Below, one piece after another: positions 48,576 to 57,625 of a stretch of 64,000 bases of DNA (its first letter is position 1; the number at the start of each line of letters is the position of its first letter). Source of the DNA: Mesorhizobium terrae (GTDB lineage: Bacteria; Pseudomonadota; Alphaproteobacteria; Rhizobiales; Rhizobiaceae); the NCBI RefSeq assembly GCF_008727715.1, contig NZ_CP044218.1:3303501-3367500 (forward strand). The letters are read 5' to 3'. Below the pieces are notes generated by a model. That model did not search any database, had not been told where the DNA came from, and saw only the letters and a list, made by a program, of their open reading frames with translations. The position numbers were made by a program, and so were the translations under genes.

Positions 48576-49511
48576 ATGCTCTGGAGAGGTCGCCGTCAGA
48601 GTGACAATATCGAGGACGATCGCAGCGACAGCGGCGGTGGCACGCCCGGCGGCCTGGGTGGCGGCCCCGGCCAGTTTCGCATCCCGATCGGCGGCCGCGC
48701 CGGCGGCGGCGGTCTCTCGGGCATCATCATCCTGGTGGTGCTCTATTTCGGGCTGAAGTTCCTCGGCATCGATCCGATGCAGGTGCTGGGCGGCGGTGGC
48801 GGGCTGCTGGACAGCGGCAGCGGCAACGGCCAGTACACGCAGTCCGGCCAGCCCGGGCAGGGCGCGCCGGCCAATGACGAGATGAAGCAGTTCGTGGGAA
48901 CGGTGCTGGCCGAGACGGAGGACGTCTGGAACGGCATCTTCAAGGCCAATGGGCTGACCTACGAGGAGCCGAAGCTGGTGCTGTTCAGCGGCCAGATCCG
49001 TTCGGCCTGCGGCTTCGCCTCGGCCGCTTCCGGGCCGTTCTATTGCCCGAGCGACCACAAGGTCTATCTCGACATGGCCTTTTTCGATCAGCTCGCCAAC
49101 CAGTTCGGCGCATCAGGCGATTTCGCCAATGCCTATGTCGTGGCGCACGAGGTCGGCCACCATGTGCAGAACCTCACCGGCATCCTGCCCAAGTTCAACC
49201 AGATGCGGCAGCGCATGAGCGAGGTGGACGCCAACCACATGTCGATGCAGGTCGAACTGCAGGCCGACTGCTTCGCCGGCGTCTGGGGCCACTACACCGC
49301 GCAGAAGGGCCTTCTGGAGAAGGGCGACCTGGAGAGCGCGCTGAACGCGGCCAAGCAGATCGGCGACGATACGCTGCAGAAGAAGATGCAGGGTTACGTC
49401 GTGCCCGAAAGCTTCAACCACGGCACCTCCGCGCAGCGGCAGAAGTGGTTCAAGGCGGGTTTCGATTCCGGCAAGCTTTCGAGCTGCGACACCTTCAACA
49501 ACCCGATCTGA
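48576..49511 (+). CDS. Neutral zinc metallopeptidase (YpfJ/KPN_02809 family)
   Basis: 311-aa membrane-anchored protein. A Gly-rich N-terminus and one membrane helix (SGIIILVVLYFGLKFLGI, about residues 48-65) precede a peptidase domain with the HEVGHH zinc motif near residue 190 and a downstream Glu (VELQADCFAG) as third ligand. Probably periplasmic. Substrate unknown. It starts at ATG 48576. The aldo/keto reductase follows 12 bp downstream, so the two are probably one operon. Confidence 0.85.
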   Translation: MLWRGRRQSDNIEDDRSDSGGGTPGGLGGGPGQFRIPIGGRAGGGGLSGIIILVVLYFGLKFLGIDPMQVLGGGGGLLDSGSGNGQYTQSGQPGQGAPANDEMKQFVGTVLAETEDVWNGIFKANGLTYEEPKLVLFSGQIRSACGFASAASGPFYCPSDHKVYLDMAFFDQLANQFGASGDFANAYVVAHEVGHHVQNLTGILPKFNQMRQRMSEVDANHMSMQVELQADCFAGVWGHYTAQKGLLEKGDLESALNAAKQIGDDTLQKKMQGYVVPESFNHGTSAQRQKWFKAGFDSGKLSSCDTFNNPI

Positions 49512-49523
49512 CGGCAGGCATAA

Positions 49524-50441
49524 ATGGCGATTGAACGACGCATCGCGCTTGGCGCGGAGCTTTCCCTGTCGCGTCTGGTGTTCGGTGCCTGGCGGCTGCT
49601 GGATGGGCCGGAGCGGCCGGACGCCGAGGCGGTGGCGCGGCTGATCGGAACTGCCGTCGATCTCGGCCTGACCAGTTTCGACCATGCCGACATCTATGGC
49701 GATTACGAAGTGGAAGCTGCCTTCGGCGCCGGGCTGGCGCGCTGGAAGGGCAGGCGCGAGGCGATCCAGCTCGTCACCAAATGCGACATCATGCTGATCT
49801 CGGCCAACCGGCCGGACAACTGGATCGAGCACTACAACACCGATGCGGCGCATATCGCGGCCTCGGTGGAGCGTTCGCTCGTCAATCTTCGCACCGACTA
49901 TCTCGACCTTCTGCTTTTGCATCGGCCCGACCCGCTGACGCAGGCCGACGAGACGGCGCGGACGCTTGAGGATGTGGTGCGTTCCGGCAAAGTGCGCGCC
50001 ATCGGTGTTTCCAACTTCACGCCGTCGCAGTTCGACCTGCTTGCCTCGCGGCTGCCGTTCCCGATCGTCACCAACCAGATCGAACATTCGGTGCTGGAGA
50101 CCTCGGCGCTCTATGACGGCCGGCTCGACCACGCGCAGCGGCTGCGCTACGCGCCGATGATCTGGTCGCCGCTCGGCGGCGGTTCGCTGTTCACCGGCAA
50201 GGGCGAACGCGAGGAGCGGGTGCGCAAGGCGCTGGCGCGGGCGGCGGAGGCGCATGGCGTCAACGACATCTCGGCGATGGCGATCGCCTGGCTGCTGCGG
50301 CATCCGGCCAGGCTGGTTCCGGTGCTGGGCACGATGAAGCCGGAACGGCTCGGCCAGCTGGTCAAGGCGCTCGACATCGATCTCGACCGCCAGCACTGGT
50401 TCGCCATTCTGGAAGCCAGCGAAGGCCACCCGGTGCCGTAA
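49524..50441 (+). CDS. Aldo/keto reductase
   Basis: 305-aa NADPH-dependent reductase, YdhF-like. The Asp-Tyr-Lys-His tetrad is visible: FDHADIYGDY, LVTKCDI, LLLLHRPDP, and cofactor-binding VLGTMKPERLGQ. Reduces carbonyl compounds of unknown identity. Only 12 bp after the metallopeptidase gene. Confidence 0.9.
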   Translation: MAIERRIALGAELSLSRLVFGAWRLLDGPERPDAEAVARLIGTAVDLGLTSFDHADIYGDYEVEAAFGAGLARWKGRREAIQLVTKCDIMLISANRPDNWIEHYNTDAAHIAASVERSLVNLRTDYLDLLLLHRPDPLTQADETARTLEDVVRSGKVRAIGVSNFTPSQFDLLASRLPFPIVTNQIEHSVLETSALYDGRLDHAQRLRYAPMIWSPLGGGSLFTGKGEREERVRKALARAAEAHGVNDISAMAIAWLLRHPARLVPVLGTMKPERLGQLVKALDIDLDRQHWFAILEASEGHPVP

Positions 50442-50597
50442 GGCTGACCGCCTGGCGGATTGCATCGCGAAAACGGCCTCGTCCTGGCGGCTGCTGTCAG
50501 GAGAAATGGCATGAGAACGTTCTTCCATTGTTCCTGTGACAAGCTTCGCCTATAAGGACCGTCCCGCCGCGGCCCGGCGGATGAGGGATGCGCGATC

Positions 50598-51866
50598 ATG
50601 CTTGAAGCCAAGACCGCAAGGCGGGGTTTGATCCTCGTCTTCACCACGCTTTTGCTCGATATCATCGGCTTCGGCATCATCATGCCGGTGCTGCCTGCCT
50701 ATCTGCAGGAACTGACCGGCGTCGGTGTCAGCGAGGCGGCGATCGAGGGCGGCTGGCTGTTCTTCGCCTATGCCGCCATGCAATTCGTGTTCGCGCCGGT
50801 GATCGGCGGCCTCAGCGACCGTTTCGGGCGCCGGCCGGTGCTGCTCGCCTCGGTACTGACCTTTTCCATCGACAATCTGATCTGCGCCATCGCCTGGTCC
50901 TATCCGATGCTGTTCATCGGCCGTGTGCTGGCCGGCATTTCCGGCGCCAGCTATTCGACCACCTCGGCCTATATCGCCGACATTTCGAACGACGAGAACC
51001 GGGCCAAGAATTTCGGCCTGCTCGGCATCGCCTTCGGCGTCGGCTTCGTCATCGGCCCGGTGCTGGGCGGCCTGCTTGGCACGTTCGGGCCGCGCGTGCC
51101 GTTCTATTTCGCGGCGGGCCTGGCCTTCCTCAACTTCCTCATCGCGCTGTTTTTGCTGCCGGAAACGCTGGATGAGAAACACCGCCGCCGCTTCGAGTGG
51201 AAACGGGCGAACCCGGTCGGCACTCTGCTGCAGATGCGCAATTATCCGGGCATCGGCTGGATCGGGCTGGTGTTCTTCCTGATGACGCTCGGCCACATGG
51301 TCTATCCGGCGGTGTGGTCGTTCGTTTCCAGCTACCGCTATGGCTGGAGCGAAACGCAGATCGGCCTGTCGCTCGGCGCCTTCGGCCTGTGCGGTGCCAT
51401 CATCATGGCAACGGTGCTGCCGCGCGTCATTCCGGCGCTCGGCGAGTGGCGCACAGCGGCGATCGGCCTGAGCTTCACCGCCGCCAGCGCCATCGGCTAC
51501 GCCTTCGCCATGCAGGGCTGGATGATCTACGCCGTCATCGTGGCGGGCTGCCTGGAGGCGCTGGCCGACCCGCCGCTGAGGAGCCTGGCCGCCGGCAAGG
51601 TGCCGCCTTCGGCGCAGGGCGAATTGCAGGGGGCGATGACCTCGATCTTCTCGATCACCTCGATCATCACGCCCTTGCTCTATACGGGGATCTTCTCATG
51701 GTTCACCGGGCCTGACGCGCCAGTGACGTTTGGCGGCGCGCCCTATGTGCTGGCGGCGTTCTTCCTGGCGCTGGCGGTGATCGTTTTCGTCACCAAGGTG
51801 GCGAGACCGACGCCGAAGGAAGTGGAACAGATGCATCCGCAGGAAAGTGCTGCCGGCGGGCATTGA
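50598..51866 (+). CDS. TCR/Tet-type MFS transporter
   Basis: 422-aa 12-helix efflux protein of the DHA1 TetA-like branch ([19 protein letters not shown]; motif [15 protein letters not shown]; motif C region [12 protein letters not shown]). Similarity to tetracycline pumps does not show that it exports tetracycline; many chromosomal rhizobial copies do not. It ends at a strong terminator. Confidence 0.88.
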   Translation: MLEAKTARRGLILVFTTLLLDIIGFGIIMPVLPAYLQELTGVGVSEAAIEGGWLFFAYAAMQFVFAPVIGGLSDRFGRRPVLLASVLTFSIDNLICAIAWSYPMLFIGRVLAGISGASYSTTSAYIADISNDENRAKNFGLLGIAFGVGFVIGPVLGGLLGTFGPRVPFYFAAGLAFLNFLIALFLLPETLDEKHRRRFEWKRANPVGTLLQMRNYPGIGWIGLVFFLMTLGHMVYPAVWSFVSSYRYGWSETQIGLSLGAFGLCGAIIMATVLPRVIPALGEWRTAAIGLSFTAASAIGYAFAMQGWMIYAVIVAGCLEALADPPLRSLAAGKVPPSAQGELQGAMTSIFSITSIITPLLYTGIFSWFTGPDAPVTFGGAPYVLAAFFLALAVIVFVTKVARPTPKEVEQMHPQESAAGGH

Positions 51867-51891
51867 CCCCACGGCGAACGGGCATGGAAGG

Positions 51892-51917
51892 AAAGGCGGC
51901 TTCGGCCGCCTTTTTTG
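51892..51917 (+). terminator. Rho-independent terminator after the MFS gene
   Basis: AGGCGGC, TTCG tetraloop, GCCGCC, followed by T6. Confidence 0.92.
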
Positions 51918-51965
51918 TTTTTCTGGCGGCATTTGCGGGCGGTTCGGGATGCGGCGAATTTTTAT

Positions 51966-52020
51966 TCAACCAATTGGTTGACAATAAAATGCCGCTCCAT
52001 ATATTCAACTAATAGGTTAA
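51966..52020 (+). promoter_or_regulatory. ArsR promoter with paired palindromic operators
   Basis: A perfect 16-bp palindrome TCAACCAATTGGTTGA (51966-51981) and an imperfect copy TCAACTAATAGGTTAA (52005-52020, 13 of 16 identical) lie 39 bp apart. They overlap the -35 (TTGACA, 51978-51983) and follow the -10 (TATATT) of the ArsR gene promoter. A further GGTTGA half-site lies next to the start. Confidence 0.75.
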
Positions 52021-52039
52021 CAACTGAAAGGTTGAATGA

Positions 52040-52384
52040 ATGGCAACGGACCCTCTCTCGCTCACCTTCGCCGCCCTGGCCGATCCGACGCGGCGCGCCA
52101 TCCTGGCGCGTCTCGCCCAGGGGCAGACAAGCGTCGGCGAGCTCGCGGCGCCGCACCAGATGAGCCTGGCGGCGGTTTCCAAGCATATCAAGGTGTTGGA
52201 GACGGCCGGACTGATCAGCCGCGAGAAGGACGCCCAATACCGCTACTGCAAGCTCCAGGCCGGACCGCTCAAGGATCTGGACGGCTGGGTGGCAGCCTAC
52301 CGGGACCTGTGGCGGGACAATCTCGACCAGCTCGACGCCTATCTCGCCGAGATGCAGCGCGGCGACGACACCAACAAGCAGTGA
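52040..52384 (+). CDS. ArsR family transcriptional regulator (SRPBCC operon)
   Basis: 114-aa winged-helix regulator: FAALADPTRRAILARLAQGQ, then MSLAAVSKHIKVLETAGLI and a wing ending RYCKLQ. No metal-ligand cysteines; this is the branch that accompanies AHSA1/SRPBCC proteins. The paired operators at its promoter suggest autoregulation. The SRPBCC gene starts 28 bp downstream. Confidence 0.9.
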   Translation: MATDPLSLTFAALADPTRRAILARLAQGQTSVGELAAPHQMSLAAVSKHIKVLETAGLISREKDAQYRYCKLQAGPLKDLDGWVAAYRDLWRDNLDQLDAYLAEMQRGDDTNKQ

Positions 52385-52412
52385 CATTCCAGAAAAGCAT
52401 AGGGAAACCGAA

Positions 52413-52898
52413 ATGAACAAGATGCACGTCGAGGCCCCCGAGGGTGAGCCAATCGTCCGCATGACCCGCACCTTCGACGCGCCGCGCGCGCTGGTGTGGC
52501 GGGCCTGGACCCAGCCCGAACATGTCGCCCGCTGGTGGGGTTCACGCGCCATGGGCACCACCAAGGTGATCAAGCTCGATCCCCGTACCGGTGGCGAATG
52601 GCGCTTCGAGCACACCATGCATGACGGCTCGATCTTCATCTTCTTCGGCAAATATCTGGAAGTCGACGAGCCGGGCAAGCTGGTCAACACCTTCGCGCTG
52701 GAAGGCATGTTCGAGGACAGGCCGGTGATTGAAACCCATCGCCTCGAGGAGGTCGACGGCAAGACCCACTACACCGGCATTTCGCGCTTCGAGAGCATCG
52801 AGGACCGCGACGGCATGGTCGCCTCGGGCATGGAAGCCGGCGCGCAGGCCACCATGGACCAGCTCGAAGAACTGCTCGGCGAACTGGTAGCCGCCTGA
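52413..52898 (+). CDS. SRPBCC (AHSA1-like) domain protein
   Basis: 161-aa START/Bet v1-like fold, typical of the activator of Hsp90 ATPase-like family: FDAPRALVWRAWTQPEHVAR WW segment, RTGGEWRFEH, ending QATMDQLEELLGEL. It probably binds a hydrophobic ligand. Cotranscribed with the ArsR gene, and probably the ligand-side partner of that regulon. Confidence 0.88.
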   Translation: MNKMHVEAPEGEPIVRMTRTFDAPRALVWRAWTQPEHVARWWGSRAMGTTKVIKLDPRTGGEWRFEHTMHDGSIFIFFGKYLEVDEPGKLVNTFALEGMFEDRPVIETHRLEEVDGKTHYTGISRFESIEDRDGMVASGMEAGAQATMDQLEELLGELVAA

Positions 52899-52973
52899 TT
52901 ACTGGCCGCCTGATTTCAGGCTGCCGGACCTCTGGTCGGCCTTCGGGCCGGCACTTTCCGAACCTCTAGCGTA

Positions 52974-53002
52974 CCCAACCGGCCGCATACGGTCCGGTTG
53001 GG
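52974..53002 (+). other. Intercistronic hairpin
   Basis: CCCAACCGG and CCGGTTGGG form a perfect 9-bp stem with an 11-nt loop between the SRPBCC and hydrolase genes. It lacks a T run; it could be an attenuator or mRNA-stability element. Confidence 0.4.
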
Positions 53003-53036
53003 GACCGCTGATCCCCCAAAAACACAGGAACATCCC

Positions 53037-53891
53037 ATGAAACCGCTATCCATCGCGGGCGCGGCCTTGCTCGCGCTTTTTTCCACCCTCGCACCTGCCT
53101 CCGCGCAGGAGGCACCGGCACCGCAGCCGATCGAACTGCATCACCAGATCCGGGGCGAGGGGCCGCCGCTGGTGCTGCTGCATGGCGCCTTCATGACCAT
53201 CGAGACCAACTGGGCGGGCAGCCTTGCCGAGCTTGCCAAAACCAACAAGGTGATCGCGGTGGAGTTGCAGGGCCATGGGCGCACCGCCGATCGCGACGGT
53301 GCGCTCAGCCACGAGGCGATGGCCGACGACGTCACCCGCCTGCTCGACAAGCTTGGTGTCGAGAAGGCCTCGGTGCTGGGCTATTCGATGGGCGGCAATG
53401 TCGCTCTGCAGATGGCGCTGCGTCATCCCGATCGTGTCGAACGGCTGGTGGTGGTGTCTGCCGCCGCCAGCGACAAGGGCCTCGCCGCCGGCCACAAGGA
53501 GATGGTGCAGCATCTTTCGGCCGATATGTTTGCCGGTACGCCGATCGTCGGCGAATACCAGAAGCTGTCGCCGAAGCCGGACTTCCCCGGACTGGTCGCC
53601 AAGATCAAGCAGCTCGAGCTGAAGCCGTTCGATCTGACGGCCGAACTCAAGGCGGTGAAGGCGCCGACATTGCTGATCGCCGGCGATGCCGATATCGTCA
53701 CGCTCGGTCATCTGGCCGAGATGCACGCGGCGCTTGGCGGCCATGCCAATGGCGACGTCAACGGACCGTCCAGGGCGCAGATGCTGGTGCTGCCCGGCAC
53801 CACCCATATGGGCGTGTTCGCTTATCCGGCGAAGGCGCAGCAGGTGGCCGCTGCCGCCAACGCCTTCCTCAGCGCGCCGGCGCCGAAGTGA
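53037..53891 (+). CDS. Exported alpha/beta hydrolase
   Basis: 284-aa serine hydrolase with a signal peptide (LSIAGAALLALFSTLAPASA). The nucleophile elbow GYSMGG gives the catalytic Ser; the HG oxyanion motif is LLHGAF, the acid is in IAGDADIV and the His in LPGTTHMG. Likely a periplasmic esterase or epoxide-hydrolase-like enzyme. Same direction as the ArsR/SRPBCC genes, 139 bp downstream. Confidence 0.88.
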   Translation: MKPLSIAGAALLALFSTLAPASAQEAPAPQPIELHHQIRGEGPPLVLLHGAFMTIETNWAGSLAELAKTNKVIAVELQGHGRTADRDGALSHEAMADDVTRLLDKLGVEKASVLGYSMGGNVALQMALRHPDRVERLVVVSAAASDKGLAAGHKEMVQHLSADMFAGTPIVGEYQKLSPKPDFPGLVAKIKQLELKPFDLTAELKAVKAPTLLIAGDADIVTLGHLAEMHAALGGHANGDVNGPSRAQMLVLPGTTHMGVFAYPAKAQQVAAAANAFLSAPAPK

Positions 53892-53930
53892 CCGCGACGC
53901 GACATTGAGAACCGGTGCACCCGGCAAACA

Positions 53931-53958
53931 AAAGGCCCCGCGATACGGGGCCTTTTTT
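53931..53958. terminator. Bidirectional terminator between hydrolase and carA
   Basis: AAAGGCCCCG, short loop, CGGGGCCTTTTTT: perfect stem with T run on the plus strand and an A run for the minus strand. Confidence 0.88.
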
Positions 53959-53986
53959 CATTGCGTCATCAGTTAGCGCGGGCTGT

Positions 53987-55186
53987 TCAGCGCTCGGCCA
54001 GTGCCGGCTCGCCCTTGTTGGCGCGAATGAGGTTGGCGAAGCGGCGGAACAGGTAGTGCGAATCCTGCGGGCCGGGCGAGGCTTCCGGATGGTGCTGCAC
54101 GGAGAACACCGGGCGGCCCTTCAGCGTGATGCCGCAGTTCGAGCCGTCGAACAGCGAAATGTGAGTCTCTTCAACGCCTTCCGGCAGCGACTTGGAGTCG
54201 ACCGCGAAGCCGTGGTTCATCGACACGATCTCGACCTTGCCGGTGGTGTGGTCCTTGACCGGGTGGTTGGCGCCGTGGTGGCCCTGATGCATCTTCTCGG
54301 TCTTGCCGCCGAGCGCCAGCGCCAGCATCTGATGGCCGAGGCAGATGCCGAACACCGGGATGTCGGTCTTGAGCAGGTCCTTGATGACCGGCACGGCGTA
54401 TTCGCCGGTGGCGGCAGGATCGCCGGGACCGTTGGAGAGGAAGATGCCGTCCGGCTTCATCGCCAGGATCTCGTCGGCACCGGTCTTGGCCGGCACCACG
54501 GTGACCTTGGCGCCGAGGCCGGCGAGCAGGCGCAGGATGTTGCGCTTCACGCCATAGTCGACGGCGACCACATGCATGGTGGGCTCGGCCTGTTCGCCAT
54601 AGCCCGCGCCCCAGGCCCACGGTGTTTCCTTCCACACCGACGACTGGCCGGAGGTGACTTCCTTGGCGAGGTCGAGGCCGAGCAGGCCGGTCCATTCGGC
54701 GGCGCGACGCTTCAGGTCGGCGACGTCGAACTCACCGTCCGGCGCATGGGCGATGACGGCATTGGGCATGCCCTTCTCGCGGATCAGCGCAGTGAGTGCG
54801 CGGGTGTCGATGCCCGACAGCGCGACGATGCCGCGCCGCTTCAGCCACTGGTCGAGATGACCGGCGGCGCGGTAGCTGGAAGGGTCGGTGACATCGGCCT
54901 TGAAGATGGCGCCGACGGCGCCTGCGCGCGCGGCCGGGTTGAGGTCCTCGATGTCCTCGTCATTGGTGCCGATATTGCCGATATGCGGGAAGGTGAAGGT
55001 GACGATCTGGCCGGCATAGGACGGGTCGGTGAGGATTTCCTCGTAGCCGGTGAGCGCGGTGTTGAAGCAGACTTCGGCGACGGCCGAGCCGGTGGCGCCG
55101 AGGCCGCGCCCTTCGATGACCGTGCCATCTGCCAGCACCAGAAGGGCGGTCGGCTTTTCGGTGGTCCAGGGGGCAGTCGTGGCCAT
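53987..55186 (-). CDS. carA: Carbamoyl phosphate synthase, small (glutaminase) subunit
   Basis: 399-aa amidotransferase that hydrolyses glutamine to feed ammonia to CarB. The N-terminal CPSase small-chain domain starts ALLVLADGTVIEGRGLG; the class I glutaminase domain has the catalytic Cys in FGICLGHQML and the His/Glu of the QHHPEASPGP motif. ATG 55186. It is divergent from the YqeY-like gene and not linked to carB, an arrangement usual for rhizobia. Confidence 0.97.
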   Translation of the reverse strand: MATTAPWTTEKPTALLVLADGTVIEGRGLGATGSAVAEVCFNTALTGYEEILTDPSYAGQIVTFTFPHIGNIGTNDEDIEDLNPAARAGAVGAIFKADVTDPSSYRAAGHLDQWLKRRGIVALSGIDTRALTALIREKGMPNAVIAHAPDGEFDVADLKRRAAEWTGLLGLDLAKEVTSGQSSVWKETPWAWGAGYGEQAEPTMHVVAVDYGVKRNILRLLAGLGAKVTVVPAKTGADEILAMKPDGIFLSNGPGDPAATGEYAVPVIKDLLKTDIPVFGICLGHQMLALALGGKTEKMHQGHHGANHPVKDHTTGKVEIVSMNHGFAVDSKSLPEGVEETHISLFDGSNCGITLKGRPVFSVQHHPEASPGPQDSHYLFRRFANLIRANKGEPALAER

Positions 55187-55428
55187 GGCGGCTCTCCATC
55201 AAGAGGCGGACAAGATGTAACCAAGCCGGCAATAGATTGCGCGCCAAAAAGCGCCGGGCAATCCTGCCCGCGCCAATCCATGTAACCAGTTTGGTTGCAA
55301 GGCCCTCCCATAAGTGAAGGGGCGGGCAGGGTCAATCGTTGCGGGCCGGGCGAAGGCGGGATTTGTGCCGCAAGCTTGTGATTTCGGCCGAAATGCCATT
55401 TATCAGGTCAAAACCAAGGAGCAGGACG

Positions 55429-55878
55429 ATGCGCGAGAAGGTCACCGAAGAGGTCAAGGCAGCCATGAAGGCCGGCGACAAGTCGCGGCTGACCACGCTG
55501 AGGCTGATCCAGGCCGCGATCAAGGACCGCGACATCGCCAATCGCGGCACTGGCAAGGACGCGGCCAGCGACGACGAAATCCTGCAGCTGCTGGCCAAGA
55601 TGGTGAAGCAGCGCGAGGAATCGGCCAAGGCCTTCGAGGATGGCAACCGACCGGAACTCGCAGCCAATGAGCGCGCCGAGATCGTCATCATCCGCGATTT
55701 CATGCCGACGCAGATGGATGCGGCGGCGACCGAGGCGGCGATCCGCGCCGTGATCGCCGAGACCGGTGCCGCCGGGGTCAAGGACATGGGCAAGGTGATG
55801 GCCGGCTTGCGCGAAAAATTCGCCGGGCAGATGGATTTCGGCAAGGCCAGCGGGTTGGTGAAGGGGCTGTTGGGCTAG
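55429..55878 (+). CDS. GatB/YqeY domain protein
   Basis: 149-aa protein of the YqeY family, with LTTLRLIQAAIKDRDI, VKQREESAKAFEDGNRPELA, IRDFMPTQM and VKDMGKVMAGLREKF. Related to the tRNA-binding tail of GatB, with a suggested but unproven role with aminoacyl-tRNA. ATG 55429 (frame open to 55339). Opposite carA, which is the conserved neighbour in alphaproteobacteria. Confidence 0.92.
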   Translation: MREKVTEEVKAAMKAGDKSRLTTLRLIQAAIKDRDIANRGTGKDAASDDEILQLLAKMVKQREESAKAFEDGNRPELAANERAEIVIIRDFMPTQMDAAATEAAIRAVIAETGAAGVKDMGKVMAGLREKFAGQMDFGKASGLVKGLLG

Positions 55879-55997
55879 GCTTCTTCGACTGCGCGGGCCG
55901 GCCGGAATTTTTTCCGAGAAAATTTTTCGGGCGATGTCGAATCCAGGCGACGGGGTTCGACAATGGGCGTCAACAACGCACCTGAAGGAGATGACCC

Positions 55998-56372
55998 GTG
56001 CGCTATATCTGCCTGATCTATTACGATGCCAGGAAGCTGTTCGACGGTAGCGCCGAATCCAATGCGGCCCTTGGCGAATGCGCCAACCATGACGAGAAGC
56101 TCAAGGAAAGCGGCCATTTCGTCACCGGCGAGGCGCTGGAACTGCCGTCGAGCGCGATGACCGTGCAGGTGCGCGACGGCAAGATGTCGTCCACCGACGG
56201 GCCGTTCATGGAAACCCGCGAGATGCTGGGCGGCATCATCGTCATCGACGCCCGCGACCTCGACGAGGCGGCCAGGGTGGCCAGCACCCATCCGCTGGCG
56301 CGCATCGGCGCCATCGAAGTGCGGCCGACGGTCGATTTCTCGTCGCCAATTCCCACGCTAGCCGACCTTTGA
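55998..56372 (+). CDS. YCII/DGPF domain protein
   Basis: 124-aa protein: MRYICLIYYDARKL N-terminus, the DGPF motif (STDGPFMETREMLGG) near residue 72 and DLDEAARVASTHPLA. DGPF/YCII proteins are the conserved partners of ECF42-type sigma factors. GTG 55998 follows AAGGAG at the right distance; the ATG at 55991 is out of frame. The sigma gene starts 7 bp after the stop. Confidence 0.88.
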   Translation: MRYICLIYYDARKLFDGSAESNAALGECANHDEKLKESGHFVTGEALELPSSAMTVQVRDGKMSSTDGPFMETREMLGGIIVIDARDLDEAARVASTHPLARIGAIEVRPTVDFSSPIPTLADL

Positions 56373-56379
56373 GCCTGCG

Positions 56380-57618
56380 GTGACCGACGCCAACGCACGC
56401 GCCGCCGTGGAGGCGGCCTATCGCGGCGAGAAGCGGCGCGTGCTGGCGACGCTGATCCGCCTGCTTGGCGGGTTCGAAGCGGCGGAGGAGGCCTTGCACG
56501 AGGCCTTCGCCACTGCTGCGCAACGCTGGCCGGTCGAGGGCGTGCCGGCCAATCCCTATTCCTGGCTGGTTTCGACCGGGCGCTTCAGGACCATCGACCG
56601 CTGGCGCCGGCAGGCAAGGCTCGCCGCTGCCATGCCGGACCTGACCGCGCTGGCCGACGCCACGGTCGAGACCGTGTTGCCGGAGGAAATCCACGACGAC
56701 GAGTTGCGGCTGATCTTCACCTGCTGCCACCAGGCGCTGGCGCCGGACGCGCGCATCGCGCTGACGCTGCGCGAGGTGGGCGGGCTGACGACGGAAGAGA
56801 TCGCGCGCGCCTATCTGGCGCCGGCACCGACGATCGCGCAACGCATCGTGCGGGCGAAGGCGAAGATCCGCGACGAGGCGATCCCCTATGAAGTGCCCGG
56901 CCGCGCCGAACTGCCGGCGCGCACCGAAAGCGTGCTCAAGGTGGTCTACCTCGTCTTCAACGAAGGGTATGCCGCGACCGAGGGGCCGGAGCTGACCAGG
57001 ACCGATCTTTCGGCCGAGGCGATCCGGCTCGGCCGGCTGGTGGTGGGCCTGCTCGACGAGCCGGAGCCGCTCGGGCTGCTGGCGCTGATGCTGCTGCACG
57101 AATCCCGGCGCGCCGCGCGTGTCGACGCCACCGGCGACCTGGTGCTGCTGGAAAATCAGGATCGTTTGTTGTGGGACAAAAGCCTGATCGCCGAAGCCTT
57201 CGGCCTGATCGAGCGCGCCTTCGCCATGCGCAGGGCAGGGCCTTATCTGCTGCAGGCGGCGATCGCGTCGGTCCACGCCGGCGCGCCGAGCGTCGATGAG
57301 ACCGACTGGGCGCTGATCGTCGGGCTCTATGACACGCTGCTGCGCGTCGACCCTTCGCCGGTGGCCGCGCTAAACCGAGCCACCGCTATCGGCAAACGCG
57401 ACGGGCCGGCGGCAGGCCTGGCGGCGGTGGAGGCAGCGCTTCGCCAGGGCGGTCTCGACAGCTATCATCTGGCGCATGCGGCGCGGGCCGACATGCAACG
57501 CCGGCTCGGACAAACGGAGGCAGCGCGCGCCTCCTATCGGCGCGCGCTGGAACTGGCGCGGCAACCGGCCGAGCGACGGTTCCTCGAGGCACGGCTGGCG
57601 GAACTCGGCGGAAGCTGA
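56380..57618 (+). CDS. ECF sigma factor with C-terminal TPR-like domain (ECF42 type)
   Basis: 412-aa alternative sigma factor. Region 2 includes AEEALHEAFATAAQRWP and RTIDRWRR; region 4 has ARIALTLREVGGLTTEEIAR. The C-terminal 200 residues (LQAAIASVHAGAP, LAHAARADMQRRLGQTEAAR) are helical repeats like TPR. In ECF42 systems no anti-sigma factor is present and the C-terminal domain is needed for activity. Start GTG 56380, immediately after the DGPF gene. Confidence 0.9.
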   Translation: MTDANARAAVEAAYRGEKRRVLATLIRLLGGFEAAEEALHEAFATAAQRWPVEGVPANPYSWLVSTGRFRTIDRWRRQARLAAAMPDLTALADATVETVLPEEIHDDELRLIFTCCHQALAPDARIALTLREVGGLTTEEIARAYLAPAPTIAQRIVRAKAKIRDEAIPYEVPGRAELPARTESVLKVVYLVFNEGYAATEGPELTRTDLSAEAIRLGRLVVGLLDEPEPLGLLALMLLHESRRAARVDATGDLVLLENQDRLLWDKSLIAEAFGLIERAFAMRRAGPYLLQAAIASVHAGAPSVDETDWALIVGLYDTLLRVDPSPVAALNRATAIGKRDGPAAGLAAVEAALRQGGLDSYHLAHAARADMQRRLGQTEAARASYRRALELARQPAERRFLEARLAELGGS

Positions 57619-57625
57619 GGCCCAC

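Noticed and set aside
50598..51866. Tetracycline resistance gene
   Set aside because: The protein is of the TetA-like MFS branch, but there is no adjacent TetR, no mobile context and core-like base composition; called only as an MFS transporter.
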